This document shows, in pieces, positions 27,470 to 42,630 of a DNA stretch of 64,000 bases. Position numbers and translations under genes: made by a program. The DNA lies in contig NW_027050885.1 in the NCBI RefSeq assembly GCF_954871325.1, forward strand, positions 620,001-684,000, in the 5' to 3' direction. The DNA comes from Gordionus sp. m RMFG-2023. Taxonomy: Eukaryota; Nematomorpha; Gordioida; Chordodea; Parachordodidae. The notes beneath the pieces are model-generated. The model searched no databases. It saw only the letters and a program-made list of their open reading frames with translations, and was not told the origin of the DNA. Position 1 is the first letter of the stretch, and each line of letters begins with the position of its first letter.

Positions 27470-30040
27470 ATTATTTTTCTAAGTTCATAAAGTATATATT
27501 AAAGTGTTTTATATATATATGTGAAACATACGTAAAAATGCTTATCACGCTAAAATATAATAAATCCCATAGAAGGGATTTTAAAAATATAAAAAAACTC
27601 AATAGATATTAAGGGTAAATCATTGGGTTAGGGTTAGGGTTAGAGGGTTTAGGTAGGTTAGGGTTAAGGTTTGTGTTAGATTTAGGGTTAGTAATAGTAT
27701 TATATATATATAATATAAATAGAATATTTTAAAATTATTTTTCTAAGTTCATAAAGTATATATTAAAGTGTTTTTTATATATATATCTGAAACATACGTA
27801 AAAATGCTTATCACGCGAAAATATAATAAATCCCTTTCAAGGAATTTTAAAAATATTAAAAACTCACGAGATATTAAGGGTTAAATCATTGGGTTAGGGT
27901 TAGGGTTAGAGGTTTAAGGTTAAGGTTAGGGTTAGTGTTAGGGTTAGGGTTAAGGTTAGTGTTAGATTTAGGGTTAGTAATAGTATTAAATATATAGAAT
28001 ATAATAAGATTAATTTAAAATTATTTTTCTAAGTTCATAAAGCATATATTAAAGTGTTTTATATATATATGTGAAACATACGTAAAAATGCTTATCACGT
28101 GAAAATATAAAAAAACCCATTCAAGGAATTTTAAAAATATAAAAAAACTCAAGGGATATTAAGGCTTAAATCATTGAGTTAGGGTTAGGGTTAGAGCGTT
28201 AAGGTTAGAGTTAGGGTTAGTGTTGGGGTTAGGGTTAGTGTTAGATTTAGGTTTAGTAATAGTATTAAATATATAGAATATAATAAGATTATTTTAAAAT
28301 TATTTTTCTAAGTTCATAAAGTATATATTAGTGTTTTTTATATATATAGGTAAAACATATGTAAAAATGCTTACCACGTGAAAATATAATAAAACCCTTC
28401 AAGGGATTTTTAAAATTTAAAAAAACTCAAGAGATATTAAGGGTTAATTCATTGGGTTAGGGTTAGGGTTAGAGGGTTAAGGTTAGGGTTAGTGTTAGGG
28501 TTAGTGTTAGATATAGGGTTAGTAATAGTATTAAATATATAGAATATAATAAGATTATTTTAAAATTATTTTTCTAAGTTCATAAAGTATATATTAAAGT
28601 GTTTTATATATATATATGTGAAACATACGTAAAAATGCTTATCACGTAAAAATTTAATAAAATCCTTGAAAGGTATTTTAAAAATATAAAAAAACTCAAG
28701 GGATATTAAGGGTTAAATCATTGAGTTAGGGTTAGGGTTAGAGGGTTAAGGTTAGGGTTAGTGTTAGGGTTAGTGTTTTAGTGTTAGGGTTAGTGTTAGA
28801 TTTAGGGTTAGTAATAGTATTAAATATATAGAATATAATAAGAATAGTTAAAAATTATTTTTTTAAGTTCATAAAGTATATATTAAAGTATTTTTTATAT
28901 ATATATGTGAAACATACGTAAAAATGCTTATCACGTGAAAATATAATAAAACCCTTTCAAGGGATTTTAAAAATATAAAAAAACTCAAGGGATATTAAGC
29001 GTTAAATTACTGGGTTAGGGTTAGGGTTAGAGAGTTAAGGTTATGGTTAGGGTTATTGTTAGATTTAGGGTTAGTAATAGTATTAAATATATAGAATATA
29101 ATAAGATTATTTTAAAATTTATTTTCTAAGTTCATAAAGTATATATTAAAGTGTTTTATATATATATATGTGAAACATACGTAAAAATGCTTATCACGTG
29201 AAAATATAATAAAACCCTTTCAAGGAATTTTAAAAATATAAAAAAACTCAAGGGATATTAAGGGTTAAATCATTGAGTTAGGGTTAGGGTTAGAGGGTTA
29301 AGGTTAGGGTTAGGGTTAGGGTTAGTGTTAGATTTAGGGTTAGTAATAGTATTAAATATATAGAATATAATAAGAATAGTTAAAAATTATTTTTATAAGT
29401 TCATAAAGTATATATTAAAGTGTTTTTTATATATATATCTGAAACATACGTAAAAATGCTTATCACGCGAAAATATAATAAATCCCTTACAAGGGATTTT
29501 AAAAATATAAAAAAACTCAAGAGATATTAAGGGTTAAATCATTGGGTTAGGGTTATGGTTAGGGGGTTAGGGTTAGGGTTAGTGTTAGGGTTAGGGTTAA
29601 GGTTAGTGTTAGATTTAGGGTTAGTAATAGTATTAAATATATAGAATATAATAAGATTATTTTAAAATTATTTTTCTAAGTTCATAAAGTATATATTAAA
29701 GTGTTTTATATATATATATGTGAAACATACGTAAAAATGCTTATCACGCGAAAATATAATTAATCCCTTACAAGGGATTTTAAAAATAACTAAAAACTCA
29801 AGAGATATTAAGGGTTAAATCATTGCGTTAGGGTTAGGGTTAGAGGTTTAAGGTTATGGTTAGGGTTAGTGTTAGAGGTTTAAGGTTATGGTTAGGGTTA
29901 GTGATAGATTTAAGGTTAGTAATAGTATTAAATATATAGAATATAATAAGATTATTTTAAAATTATTTTTCTAAGTTCATAAAGTATATATTAAAGTGTT
30001 TTATATATATATATATATGTGAAACATACGTAAATGCTTA
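27470..30040 (+). repeat. Displaced copy of 23.5-26.1 kb at 3,939 bp offset
   Basis: Shares the private markers CACGCTAAAATA (23,606 and 27,545), GTTTTAGTGTTAGGG and GTGATAGATTTAAGG (25,962 and 29,901) with the HOR copies at 15.6 and 23.0 kb. It starts within a D/B hybrid monomer near 27,450. Unlike its source it still has the C monomer after M (30,090), so the C loss at 26,100 came after this copy was made or happened on a sister copy. Confidence 0.75.
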
Positions 30041-31801
30041 TCACGCGAAAATATAATAAATCCCTTACAAGGGATTTTTAAAATATAAAAAAACTCAAGA
30101 GATATTAAGGGTTAAATCATTGCGTTAGGGTTAGGGTTAGATGGTTAAGGTTAGGGTTAGGGTTAGTGTTAGGGTTAGGGTTAGAGTTAGTGTTAGATTT
30201 AGGGTTAGTAATAGTATTAAATATATAGAATATAATAAGATTATTTTAAAATTATTTTTCTAAGTTTATAAAGCATATATTTAAGTGTTTTATATATATA
30301 TATGTGAAACATACGTAAAAATGCTTATCACGTGAAAGTATAATAAAACCCATTCAAGGAATTTTAAAAATATAAAAAAACTCAAGGGATATTAAGGCTT
30401 AAATCATTGAGTTAGGGTTAGAGTTAGAGGGTTAAAGTTAGAGTTAGGGTTAGTGTTGGGGTTAGGGTTAGTGTTAGATTTAGGTTTAGTAATAGTATTA
30501 AATATATAGAATATAATAAGATTATTTTAAAATTATTTTTCTAAGTTCATAAAGTATATATTAGTTTTTTTTATATATATATGTGAAACATATGTAAAAA
30601 TGCTTATCACGTGAAAATATAATAAAACCCTTCAAGGGATTTTTAAAATTTAAAAAAACTCAAGAGATATTAAGGGTTAAATCATTGGGTTAGGGTTAGA
30701 GGGTTAAGGTTAGGGTTAGTGTTAGGGTTAGTGTTAGGGTTAGTGTTAGATATAGGGTTAGTAATAGTATTAAATATATAGAATATAATAAGATTATTTT
30801 AAAATTATTTTTCTAAGTTCATAAAGTATATATTATAGTGTTTTTTATATATATATGTGAAATATAAGTAAAAATGCTATCACGTAAAAATTTAATAAAA
30901 TCCTTTAAAGGGATTTTAAACGTTAAACCATCATAACCTAATAAACACCTTCTAGTAGGTAAAATATAAAAAAACTCAAGGGATATTAAGGGTTAAATAT
31001 TTGGGTTAGGGTTAGGGTTAGGGTTAGGGTTAGGGTTAGGGTTAGTGTTAGGGTTAGGGTTAAGGTTAGTGTTAGATTTAGGGTTAGTAATAGTATTAAA
31101 TATATAGAATATAATAAGATTAATTTAAAATTATTTTTCTAAGTTCATAAAGCATATATTAAAGTGTTTTATATATATATGTGAAACATACGTAAAAATG
31201 CTTATCACGTGAAAATATAAAAAAACCCATTCAAGGAATTTTAAAAATATAAAAAAACTCAAGGGATATTAAGCGTTAAATCATTGCGTTAGGGTTAGGG
31301 TTAGATGGTTAAGGTTAGGGTTAGGGTTAGTGTTAGGGTTAGGGTTAGAGTTAGTGTTAGATTTAGGGTTAGTAATAGTATTAAATATATAGAATATAAT
31401 AAGATTATTTTAAAATTATTTTTCTAAGTTTATAAAGCATATATTTAAGTGTTTTATATATATATATGTGAAACATACGTAAAAATGCTTATCACGTGAA
31501 AGTATAATAAAACCCATTCAAGGAATTTTAAAAATATAAAAAAACTCAAGGGATATTAAGGCTTAAATCATTGAGTTAGGGTTAGAGTTAGAGGGTTAAA
31601 GTTAGAGTTAGGGTTAGTGTTGGGGTTAGGGTTAGTGTTAGATTTAGGTTTAGTAATAGTATTAAATATATAGAATATAATAAGATTATTTTAAAATTAT
31701 TTTTCTAAGTTCATAAAGTATATATTAGTTTTTTTTATATATATATGTGAAACATATGTAAAAATGCTTATCACGTGAAAATATAATAAAACCCTTCAAG
31801 G

Positions 31802-34800
31802 GATTTTTAAAATTTAAAAAAACTCAAGAGATATTAAGGGTTAAATCATTGGGTTAGGGTTAGAGGGTTAAGGTTAGGGTTAGTGTTAGGGTTAGTGTTA
31901 GGGTTAGTGTTAGATATAGGGTTAGTAATAGTATTAAATATATAGAATATAATAAGATTATTTTAAAATTATTTTTCTAAGTTCATAAAGTATATATTAT
32001 AGTGTTTTTTATATATATATGTGAAATATAAGTAAAAATGCTATCACGTAAAAATTTAATAAAATCCTTTAAAGGGATTTTAAACGTTAAACCATCATAA
32101 CCTAATAAACACCTTCTAGTAGGTAAAATATAAAAAAACTCAAGGGATATTAAGGGTTAAATATTTGGGTTAGGGTTAGGGTTAGGGTTAGGGTTAGGGT
32201 TAGGGTTAGGGTTAGTGTTAGGGTTAGGGTTAAGGTTAGTGTTAGATTTAGGGTTAGTAATAGTATTAAATATATAGAATATAATAAGATTATTTTTAAA
32301 TTATTTTTCTAAGTTCATAAAGTATATATTAAAGTGTTTTATATATATATGTGAAACATACGTAAAAATGCTTATCACGCGAAAATATAATAAATCCCAT
32401 AGAAGGGATTTTAAAAATATAAAAAAACTCAATAGATATTAAGGGTAAATCATTGGGTTAGGGTTAGGGTTAGAGGGTTTAGGTAGGTTAGGGTTAAGGT
32501 TTGTGTTAGATTTAGGGTTAGTAATAGTATTATATATATATAATATAAATAGAATATTTTAAAATTATTTTTCTAAGTTCATAAAGTATATATTAAAGTG
32601 TTTTTTATATATATATCTGAAACATACGTAAAAATGCTTATCACGCGAAAATATAATAAATCCCTTTCAAGGAATTTTAAAAATATTAAAAACTCACGAG
32701 ATATTAAGGGTTAAATCATTGGGTTAGGGTTAGGGTTAGAGGTTTAAGGTTAAGGTTAGGGTTAGTGTTAGGGTTAGGGTTAAGGTTAGTGTTAGATTTA
32801 GGGTTAGTAATAGTATTAAATATATAGAATATAATAAGATTAATTTAAAATTATTTTTCTAAGTTCATAAAGCATATATTAAAGTGTTTTATATATATAT
32901 GTGAAACATACGTAAAAATGCTTATCACGTGAAAATATAAAAAAACCCATTCAAGGAATTTTAAAAATATAAAAAAACTCAAGGGATATTAAGGCTTAAA
33001 TCATTGAGTTAGGGTTAGGGTTAGAGCGTTAAGGTTAGAGTTAGGGTTAGTGTTGGGGTTAGGGTTAGTGTTAGATTTAGGTTTAGTAATAGTATTAAAT
33101 ATATAGAATATAATAAGATTATTTTAAAATTATTTTTCTAAGTTCATAAAGTATATATTAGTGTTTTTTATATATATAGGTAAAACATATGTAAAAATGC
33201 TTACCACGTGAAAATATAATAAAACCCTTCAAGGGATTTTTAAAATTTAAAAAAACTCAAGAGATATTAAGGGTTAATTCATTGGGTTAGGGTTAGGGTT
33301 AGAGGGTTAAGGTTAGGGTTAGTGTTAGGGTTAGTGTTAGATATAGGGTTAGTAATAGTATTAAATATATAGAATATAATAAGATTATTTTAAAATTATT
33401 TTTCTAAGTTCATAAAGTATATATTAAAGTGTTTTATATATATATATGTGAAACATACGTAAAAATGCTTATCACGTAAAAATTTAATAAAATCCTTGAA
33501 AGGTATTTTAAAAATATAAAAAAACTCAAGGGATATTAAGGGTTAAATCATTGAGTTAGGGTTAGGGTTAGAGGGTTAAGGTTAGGGTTAGTGTTAGGGT
33601 TAGTGTTTTAGGGTTAGGGTTAGTGTTAGATTTAGGGTTAGTAATAGTATTAAATATATAGAATATAATAAGAATAGTTAAAAATTATTTTTTTAAGTTC
33701 ATAAAGTATATATTAAAGTATTTTTTATATATATATGTGAAACATACGTAAAAATGCTTATCACGTGAAAATATAATAAAACCCTTTCAAGGGATTTTAA
33801 AAATATAAAAAAACTCAAGGGATATTAAGCGTTAAATTACTGGGTTAGGGTTAGGGTTAGAGAGTTAAGGTTATGGTTAGGGTTATTGTTAGATTTAGGG
33901 TTAGTAATAGTATTAAATATATAGAATATAATAAGATTATTTTAAAATTTATTTTCTAAGTTCATAAAGTATATATTAAAGTGTTTTATATATATATATG
34001 TGAAACATACGTAAAAATGCTTATCACGTGAAAATATAATAAAACCCTTTCAAGGAATTTTAAAAATATAAAAAAACTCAAGGGATATTAAGGGTTAAAT
34101 CATTGAGTTAGGGTTAGGGTTAGAGGGTTAAGGTTAGGGTTAGGGTTAGGGTTAGTGTTAGATTTAGGGTTAGTAATAGTATTAAATATATAGAATATAA
34201 TAAGAATAGTTAAAAATTATTTTTATAAGTTCATAAAGTATATATTAAAGTGTTTTTTATATATATATCTGAAACATACGTAAAAATGCTTATCACGCGA
34301 AAATATAATAAATCCCTTACAAGGGATTTTAAAAATATAAAAAAACTCAAGAGATATTAAGGGTTAAATCATTGGGTTAGGGTTATGGTTAGGGGGTTAG
34401 GGTTAGGGTTAGTGTTAGGGTTAGGGTTAAGGTTAGTGTTAGATTTAGGGTTAGTAATAGTATTAAATATATAGAATATAATAAGATTATTTTAAAATTA
34501 TTTTTCTAAGTTCATAAAGTATATATTAAAGTGTTTTATATATATATATGTGAAACATACGTAAAAATGCTTATCACGCGAAAATATAATTAATCCCTTA
34601 CAAGGGATTTTAAAAATAACTAAAAACTCAAGAGATATTAAGGGTTAAATCATTGCGTTAGGGTTAGGGTTAGAGGTTTAAGGTTATGGTTAGGGTTAGT
34701 GTTAGAGGTTTAAGGTTATGGTTTGGGTTAGTGTTAGATTTAGGGTTAGTAATAGTATTAAATATATAGAATATAATAAGATTATTTTAAAATTATTTTT

Positions 34801-35467
34801 CTAAGTTCATAAAGTATATATTAAAGTGTTTTATATATATATATATATGTGAAACATACGTAAATGCTTATCACGCGAAAATATAATAAATCCCTTACAA
34901 GGGATTTTTAAAATATAAAAAAACTCAAGAGATATTAAGGGTTAAATCATTGCGTTAGGGTTAGGGTTAGATGGTTAAGGTTAGGGTTAGGGTTAGTGTT
35001 AGGGTTAGGGTTAGAGTTAGTGTTAGATTTAGGGTTAGTAATAGTATTAAATATATAGAATATAATAAGATTATTTTAAAATTATTTTTCTAAGTTTATA
35101 AAGCATATATTTAAGTGTTTTATATATATATATGTGAAACATACGTAAAAATGCTTATCACGTGAAAGTATAATAAAACCCATTCAAGGAATTTTAAAAA
35201 TATAAAAAAACTCAAGGGATATTAAGGCTTAAATCATTGAGTTAGGGTTAGAGTTAGAGGGTTAAAGTTAGAGTTAGGGTTAGTGTTGGGGTTAGGGTTA
35301 GTGTTAGATTTAGGTTTAGTAATAGTATTAAATATATAGAATATAATAAGATTATTTTAAAATTATTTTTCTAAGTTCATAAAGTATATATTAGTTTTTT
35401 TTATATATATATGTGAAACATATGTAAAAATGCTTATCACGTGAAAATATAATAAAACCCTTCAAGG
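31802..35467 (+). repeat. 13-monomer higher-order repeat, full copy 3
   Basis: Same order A to D, about 3,666 bp. It matches copy 1 at a constant offset of 30,637 bp, which becomes 30,643 after one extra TTAGGG in the B monomer. It is therefore closer to copy 1 than to copy 2. It is followed directly by a further partial HOR (A to L) from 35,468. Confidence 0.85.
32167..32215 (+). repeat. Pure TTAGGG run (8 units)
   Basis: B-type monomer run of 49 bp. The same site in seven other B or B/F monomers (366, 1,530, 6,596, 26,777, 31,003, 35,821, 45,019) has exactly seven units (43 bp). Confidence 0.95.
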
Positions 35468-38400
35468 GATTTTTAAAATTTAAAAAAACTCAAGAGATAT
35501 TAAGGGTTAAATCATTGGGTTAGGGTTAGAGGGTTAAGGTTAGGGTTAGTGTTAGGGTTAGTGTTAGATATAGGGTTAGTAATAGTATTAAATATATAGA
35601 ATATAATAAGATTATTTTAAAATTATTTTTCTAAGTTCATAAAGTATATATTATAGTGTTTTTTATATATATATGTGAAATATAAGTAAAAATGCTATCA
35701 CGTAAAAATTTAATAAAATCCTTTAAAGGGATTTTAAACGTTAAACCATCATAACCTAATAAACACCTTCTAGTAGGTAAAATATAAAAAAACTCAAGGG
35801 ATATTAAGGGTTAAATATTTGGGTTAGGGTTAGGGTTAGGGTTAGGGTTAGGGTTAGGGTTAGTGTTAGGGTTAGGGTTAAGGTTAGTGTTAGATTTAGG
35901 GTTAGTAATAGTATTAAATATATAGAATATAATAAGATTATTTTTAAATTATTTTTCTAAGTTCATAAAGTATATATTAAAGTGTTTTATATATATATGT
36001 GAAACATACGTAAAAATGCTTATCACGCGAAAATATAATAAATCCCATAGAAGGGATTTTAAAAATATAAAAAAACTCAATAGATATTAAGGGTAAATCA
36101 TTGGGTTAGGGTTAGGGTTAGAGGGTTTAGGTAGGTTAGGGTTAAGGTTTGTGTTAGATTTAGGGTTAGTAATAGTATTATATATATATAATATAAATAG
36201 AATATTTTAAAATTATTTTTCTAAGTTCATAAAGTATATATTAAAGTGTTTTTTATATATATATCTGAAACATACGTAAAAATGCTTATCACGCGAAAAT
36301 ATAATAAATCCCTTTCAAGGAATTTTAAAAATATTAAAAACTCACGAGATATTAAGGGTTAAATCATTGGGTTAGGGTTAGGGTTAGAGGTTTAAGGTTA
36401 AGGTTAGGGTTAGTGTTAGGGTTAGGGTTAAGGTTAGTGTTAGATTTAGGGTTAGTAATAGTATTAAATATATAGAATATAATAAGATTAATTTAAAATT
36501 ATTTTTCTAAGTTCATAAAGCATATATTAAAGTGTTTTATATATATATGTGAAACATACGTAAAAATGCTTATCACGTGAAAATATAAAAAAACCCATTC
36601 AAGGAATTTTAAAAATATAAAAAAACTCAAGGGATATTAAGGCTTAAATCATTGAGTTAGGGTTAGGGTTAGAGCGTTAAGGTTAGAGTTAGGGTTAGTG
36701 TTGGGGTTAGGGTTAGTGTTAGATTTAGGTTTAGTAATAGTATTAAATATATAGAATATAATAAGATTATTTTAAAATTATTTTTCTAAGTTCATAAAGT
36801 ATATATTAGTGTTTTTTATATATATAGGTAAAACATATGTAAAAATGCTTACCACGTGAAAATATAATAAAACCCTTCAAGGGATTTTTAAAATTTAAAA
36901 AAACTCAAGAGATATTAAGGGTTAATTCATTGGGTTAGGGTTAGGGTTAGAGGGTTAAGGTTAGGGTTAGTGTTAGGGTTAGTGTTAGATATAGGGTTAG
37001 TAATAGTATTAAATATATAGAATATAATAAGATTATTTTAAAATTATTTTTCTAAGTTCATAAAGTATATATTAAAGTGTTTTATATATATATATGTGAA
37101 ACATACGTAAAAATGCTTATCACGTAAAAATTTAATAAAATCCTTGAAAGGTATTTTAAAAATATAAAAAAACTCAAGGGATATTAAGGGTTAAATCATT
37201 GAGTTAGGGTTAGGGTTAGAGGGTTAAGGTTAGGGTTAGTGTTAGGGTTAGTGTTTTAGGGTTAGGGTTAGTGTTAGATTTAGGGTTAGTAATAGTATTA
37301 AATATATAGAATATAATAAGAATAGTTAAAAATTATTTTTTTAAGTTCATAAAGTATATATTAAAGTATTTTTTATATATATATGTGAAACATACGTAAA
37401 AATGCTTATCACGTGAAAATATAATAAAACCCTTTCAAGGGATTTTAAAAATATAAAAAAACTCAAGGGATATTAAGCGTTAAATTACTGGGTTAGGGTT
37501 AGGGTTAGAGAGTTAAGGTTATGGTTAGGGTTATTGTTAGATTTAGGGTTAGTAATAGTATTAAATATATAGAATATAATAAGATTATTTTAAAATTTAT
37601 TTTCTAAGTTCATAAAGTATATATTAAAGTGTTTTATATATATATATGTGAAACATACGTAAAAATGCTTATCACGTGAAAATATAATAAAACCCTTTCA
37701 AGGAATTTTAAAAATATAAAAAAACTCAAGGGATATTAAGGGTTAAATCATTGAGTTAGGGTTAGGGTTAGAGGGTTAAGGTTAGGGTTAGGGTTAGGGT
37801 TAGTGTTAGATTTAGGGTTAGTAATAGTATTAAATATATAGAATATAATAAGAATAGTTAAAAATTATTTTTATAAGTTCATAAAGTATATATTAAAGTG
37901 TTTTTTATATATATATCTGAAACATACGTAAAAATGCTTATCACGCGAAAATATAATAAATCCCTTACAAGGGATTTTAAAAATATAAAAAAACTCAAGG
38001 GATATTAAGGGTTAAATCATTGGGTTAGGGTTATGGTTAGGGGGTTAGGGTTAGGGTTAGTGTTAGGGTTAGGGTTAAGGTTAGTGTTAGATTTAGGGTT
38101 AGTAATAGTATTAAATATATAGAATATAATAAGATTATTTTAAAATTATTTTTCTAAGTTCATAAAGTATATATTAAAGTGTTTTATATATATATATGTG
38201 AAACATACGTAAAAATGCTTATCACGTGAAAATATAATAAAACCCTTTCAAGGAATTTTAAAAATATAAAAAAACTCAAGGGATATTAAGGGTTAAATCA
38301 TTGAGTTAGGGTTAGGGTTAGAGGGTTAAGGTTAGGGTTAGGGTTAGTGTTAGATTTAGGGTTAGTAATAGTATTAAATATATAGAATATAATAAGAATA

Positions 38401-41400
38401 GTTAAAAATTATTTTTATAAGTTCATAAAGTATATATTAAAGTGTTTTTTATATATATATCTGAAACATACGTAAAAATGCTTATCACGCGAAAATAAAA
38501 TAAATCCCTTAAAAGGGATTTTAAAAATATAAAAAAACTCAAGAGATATTAAGGGTTAAATCATTGGGTTAGGGTTATGGTTAGGGGGTTAGGGTTAGTG
38601 TTAAGGTTAGGGTTAAGGTTAGTGTTAGATTTAGGGTTAGTAATAGTATTAAATATATAGAATATAATAAGATTATTTTAAAATTATTTTTCTAATTTCA
38701 TAAAGTATATATTAAAGTGTTTTATATATATATATGTGAAACATACGTAAAAATGCTTATCACGCGAAAATATAATTAATCCCTTACAAGGGATTTTAAA
38801 AATAACTAAAAACTCAAGAGATATTAAGGGTTAAATCATTGCGTTAGGGTTAGGGTTAGAGGTTTTAGGTTATGGTTAGGGTTAGTGTTAGAGGTTTAAG
38901 GTTATGGTTAGGGTTAGTGTTAGATTTAGGGTTAGTAATAGTATTAAATATATAGAATATAATAAGATTATTTTAAAATTGTTTTTCTAAGTTCATAAAG
39001 TATATATTAAAGTGTTTTATATATATATATGTGAAACATACGTAAAAATGCTTATCACGTGAAAATATAATAAAACCCATTCAAGGAATTTTAAAAATAT
39101 AAAAAAACTCAAGGGATATTAAGGCTTAAATCATTGAGTTAGGGTTAGGGTTAGAGGGTTAAAGTTAGAGTTAGGGTTAGTGTTGGGGTTAGGGTTAGTG
39201 TTAGATTTAGGTTTAGTAATAGTATTAAATATATAGAATATAATAAGATTATTTTAAAATTATTTTTCTAAGTTCATAAAGTATATATTAGTGTTTTTTA
39301 TATATATATGTGAAACATATGTAAAAATGCTTATCACGTGAAAATATAATAAAACCCTTCAAGGGATTTTTAAAATTTAAAAAAACTCAAGAGATATTAA
39401 GGGTTAAATCATTGAGTTAGGGTTAGAGGGTTAAGGTTAGGGTTAGTGTTAGGGTTAGTGTTAGGGTTAGTGTTAGGGTTAGTGTTAGATATAGGGTTAG
39501 TAATAGTATTAAATATATAGAATATAATAAGAATAGTTAAAAATTATTTTTATAAGTTCATAAAGTATATATTAAAGTGTTTTTTATATATATATCTGAA
39601 ACATACGTAAAAATGCTTATCACGCGAAAATATAATAAATCCCTTACAAGGGATTTTAAAAATATAAAAAAACTCAAGAGATATTAAGGGTTAAATCATT
39701 GGGTTAGGGTTATGGTTAGGGGGTTAGGGTTAGTGTTAAGGTTAGGGTTAAGGTTAGTGTTAGATTTAGGGTTAGTAATAGTATTAAATATATAGAATAT
39801 AATAAGATTATTTTAAAATTATTTTTCTAATTTCATAAAGTATATATTAAAGTGTTTTATATATATATATGTGAAACATACGTAAAAATGCTTATCACGC
39901 GAAAATATAATAAATCCCTTACAAGGGATTTTAAAAATATAAAAAAACTCAAGAGATATTAAGGGTTAAATCATTGGGTTAGGGTTATGGTTAGGGGGTT
40001 AGGGTTAGTGTTAAGGTTAGGGTTAAGGTTAGTGTTAGATTTAGGGTTAGTAATAGTATTAAATATATAGAATATAATAAGATTATTTTAAAATTATTTT
40101 TCTAATTTCATAAAGTATATATTAAAGTGTTTTATATATATATATGTGAAACATACGTAAAAATGCTTATCACGCGAAAATATAATAAATCCCTTACAAG
40201 GGATTTTAAAATATAAAAAACCTCAAGAGATATTAAGGGTTAAATCATTGCGTTAGGGTTAGGGTTAGATGGTTAAGGTTAGGGTTAGGGTTAGTGTTAG
40301 GGTTAGGGTTAGAGTTAGTGTTAGATTTAGGGTTAGTAATAGTATTAAATATATAGAATATAATAAGATTATTTTAAAATTATTTTTCTAAGTTCATAAA
40401 GCATATATTAAAGTGTTTTATATATATATATGTGAAACATACGTAAAAATGCTTATCACGTGAAAATATAATAAAACCCATTCAAGGAATTTTAAAAATA
40501 TAAAAAAACTCAAGGGATATTAAGGCTTAAATCATTGAGTTAGGGTTAGGGTTAGAGGGTTAAAGTTAGAGTTAGGGTTAGTGTTGGGGTTAGGGTTAGT
40601 GTTAGATTTAGGTTTAGTAATAGTATTAAATATATAGAATATAATAAGATTATTTTAAAATTATTTTTCTAAGTTCATAAAGTATATATTAGTGTTTTTT
40701 ATATATATATGTGAAACATATGTAAAAATGCTTATCACGTGAAAATATAATAAAACCCTTCAAGGGATTTTTAAAATTTAAAAAAACTCAAGAGATATTA
40801 AGGGTTAAATCATTGAGTTAGGGTTAGAGGGTTAAGGTTAGGGTTAGTGTTAGGGTTAGTGTTAGGGTTAGTGTTAGGGTTAGTGTTAGATATAGGGTTA
40901 GTAATAGTATTAAATATATAGAATATAATAAGAATAGTTAAAAATTATTTTTATAAGTTCATAAAGTATATATTAAAGTGTTTTTTATATATATATCTGA
41001 AACATACGTAAAAATGCTTATCACGCGAAAATATAATAAATCCCTTACAAGGGATTTTAAAAATATAAAAAAACTCAAGAGATATTAAGGGTTAAATCAT
41101 TCGGTTAGGGTTATGGTTAGGGGGTTAGGGTTAGGGTTAGTGTTAGGGTTAAGGTTAGTGTTAGATTTAGGGTTTTTAAAATTATTTTTCTAAGTTCATA
41201 AAGCATATATTAAAGTGTTTTATATATATATATGTGAAACGTAAAAATGCTTATCACGTGAAAATATAATAAAACCCTTTCAAGGAATTTTAAAAATATA
41301 AAAAAACTCAAGGGATATTAAGGGTTAAATCATTGAGTTAGGGTTAGGGTTAGAGGGTTAAGGTTAGGGTTAGGGTTAGTGTTTTAGGGTTAGGGTTAGT

Positions 41401-42630
41401 GTTAGATTTAGGGTTAGTAATAGTATTGAATATATAGAATATAATAAGAATAGTTAAAAATTATTTTTATAAGTTCATAAAGTATATATTAAAGTGTTTT
41501 TTATATATATATCTGAAACATACGTAAAAATGCTTATCACGCGAAAATATAATAAATCCCTTACAAGGGATTTTAAAAATAACTAAAAACTCAAGAGATA
41601 TTAAGGGTTAAATCATTGCGTTAGGGTTAGGGTTAGAGGTTTAAGGTTATGGTTAGGGTTAGTGTTAGAGGTTTAAGGTTATGGTTAGGGTTAGTGTTAG
41701 ATTTAGGGTTAGTAATAGTATTAAATATATAGAATATAATAAGATTATTTTAAAATTATTTTTCTAAGTTCATAAAGTATATATTAAAGTGTTTTATATA
41801 TATATATATATGTGAAACATACGTAAAAATGCTTATCACGCGAAAATATAATAAATCCCTTACAAGGGATTTTTAAAATATAAAAAAACTCAAGAGATAT
41901 TAAGGGTTAAATCATTGCGTTAGGGTTAGGGTTAGATGGTTAAGGTTAGGGTTAGGGTTAGTGTTAGGGTTAGGGTTAGAGTTAGTGTTAGATTTAGGGT
42001 TAGTAATAGAATTAAATATATAGAATATAATAAGATTATTTTAAAATTATTTTTCTAAGTTTATAAAGCATATATTTAAGTGTTTTATATATATATATGT
42101 GAAACATACGTAAAAATGCTTATCACGTGAAAGTATAATAAAACCCATTCAAGTATTTTTAAAAATATAAAAAAACTCAAGGGATATTAAGGCTTAAATC
42201 ATTGAGTTAGGGTTAGAGTTAGAGGGTTAAAGTTAGAGTTAGGGTTAGTGTTGGGGTTAGGGTTAGTAATAGAATTAAATATATAGAATATAATAAGATT
42301 ATTTTAAAATTATTTTTCTAAGTTCATAAAGTATATATTAGTGTTTTTTATATATATATTTGAAACATATGTAAAAATGCTTATCACGTGAAAATATAAT
42401 AAAACCCTTCAAGGGATTTTTAAAATTTAAAAAAACTCAAGAGATATTAAGGGTTAAATCATTGAGTTAGGGTTAGAGGGTTAAGGTTAGGGTTAGTGTT
42501 AGGGTTAGTGTTAGGGTTAGTGTTAGGGTTAGTGTTAGATATAGGGTTAGTAATAGTATTAAATATATAGAATATAATAAGAATAGTTAAAAATTATTTT
42601 TATAAGTTCATAAAGTATATATTAAAGTGT
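33433..42630 (+). repeat. 9.2 kb tandem duplication, left copy
   Basis: About 33 monomers: the end of H, I to M, C, D, A-B-E to L, then the rearranged series K, L, M, D, A/K hybrid, L, L, C, D, A/K, L, I, M, C, D, A/K. The junction at about 42,630 joins an A/K hybrid to an H end at the shared TATATATTAAAGTG. It matches the right copy at offset 9,198, then 9,204. Confidence 0.85.
35468..38260 (+). repeat. Partial higher-order repeat, monomers A to L
   Basis: Order A-B-E-F-G-H-I-J-K-L, then a return to a K-type monomer at about 38,265 instead of M-C-D. This is the altered HOR form that was carried into the 9.2 kb duplication; the equivalent copy starts at 44,666. Confidence 0.8.
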
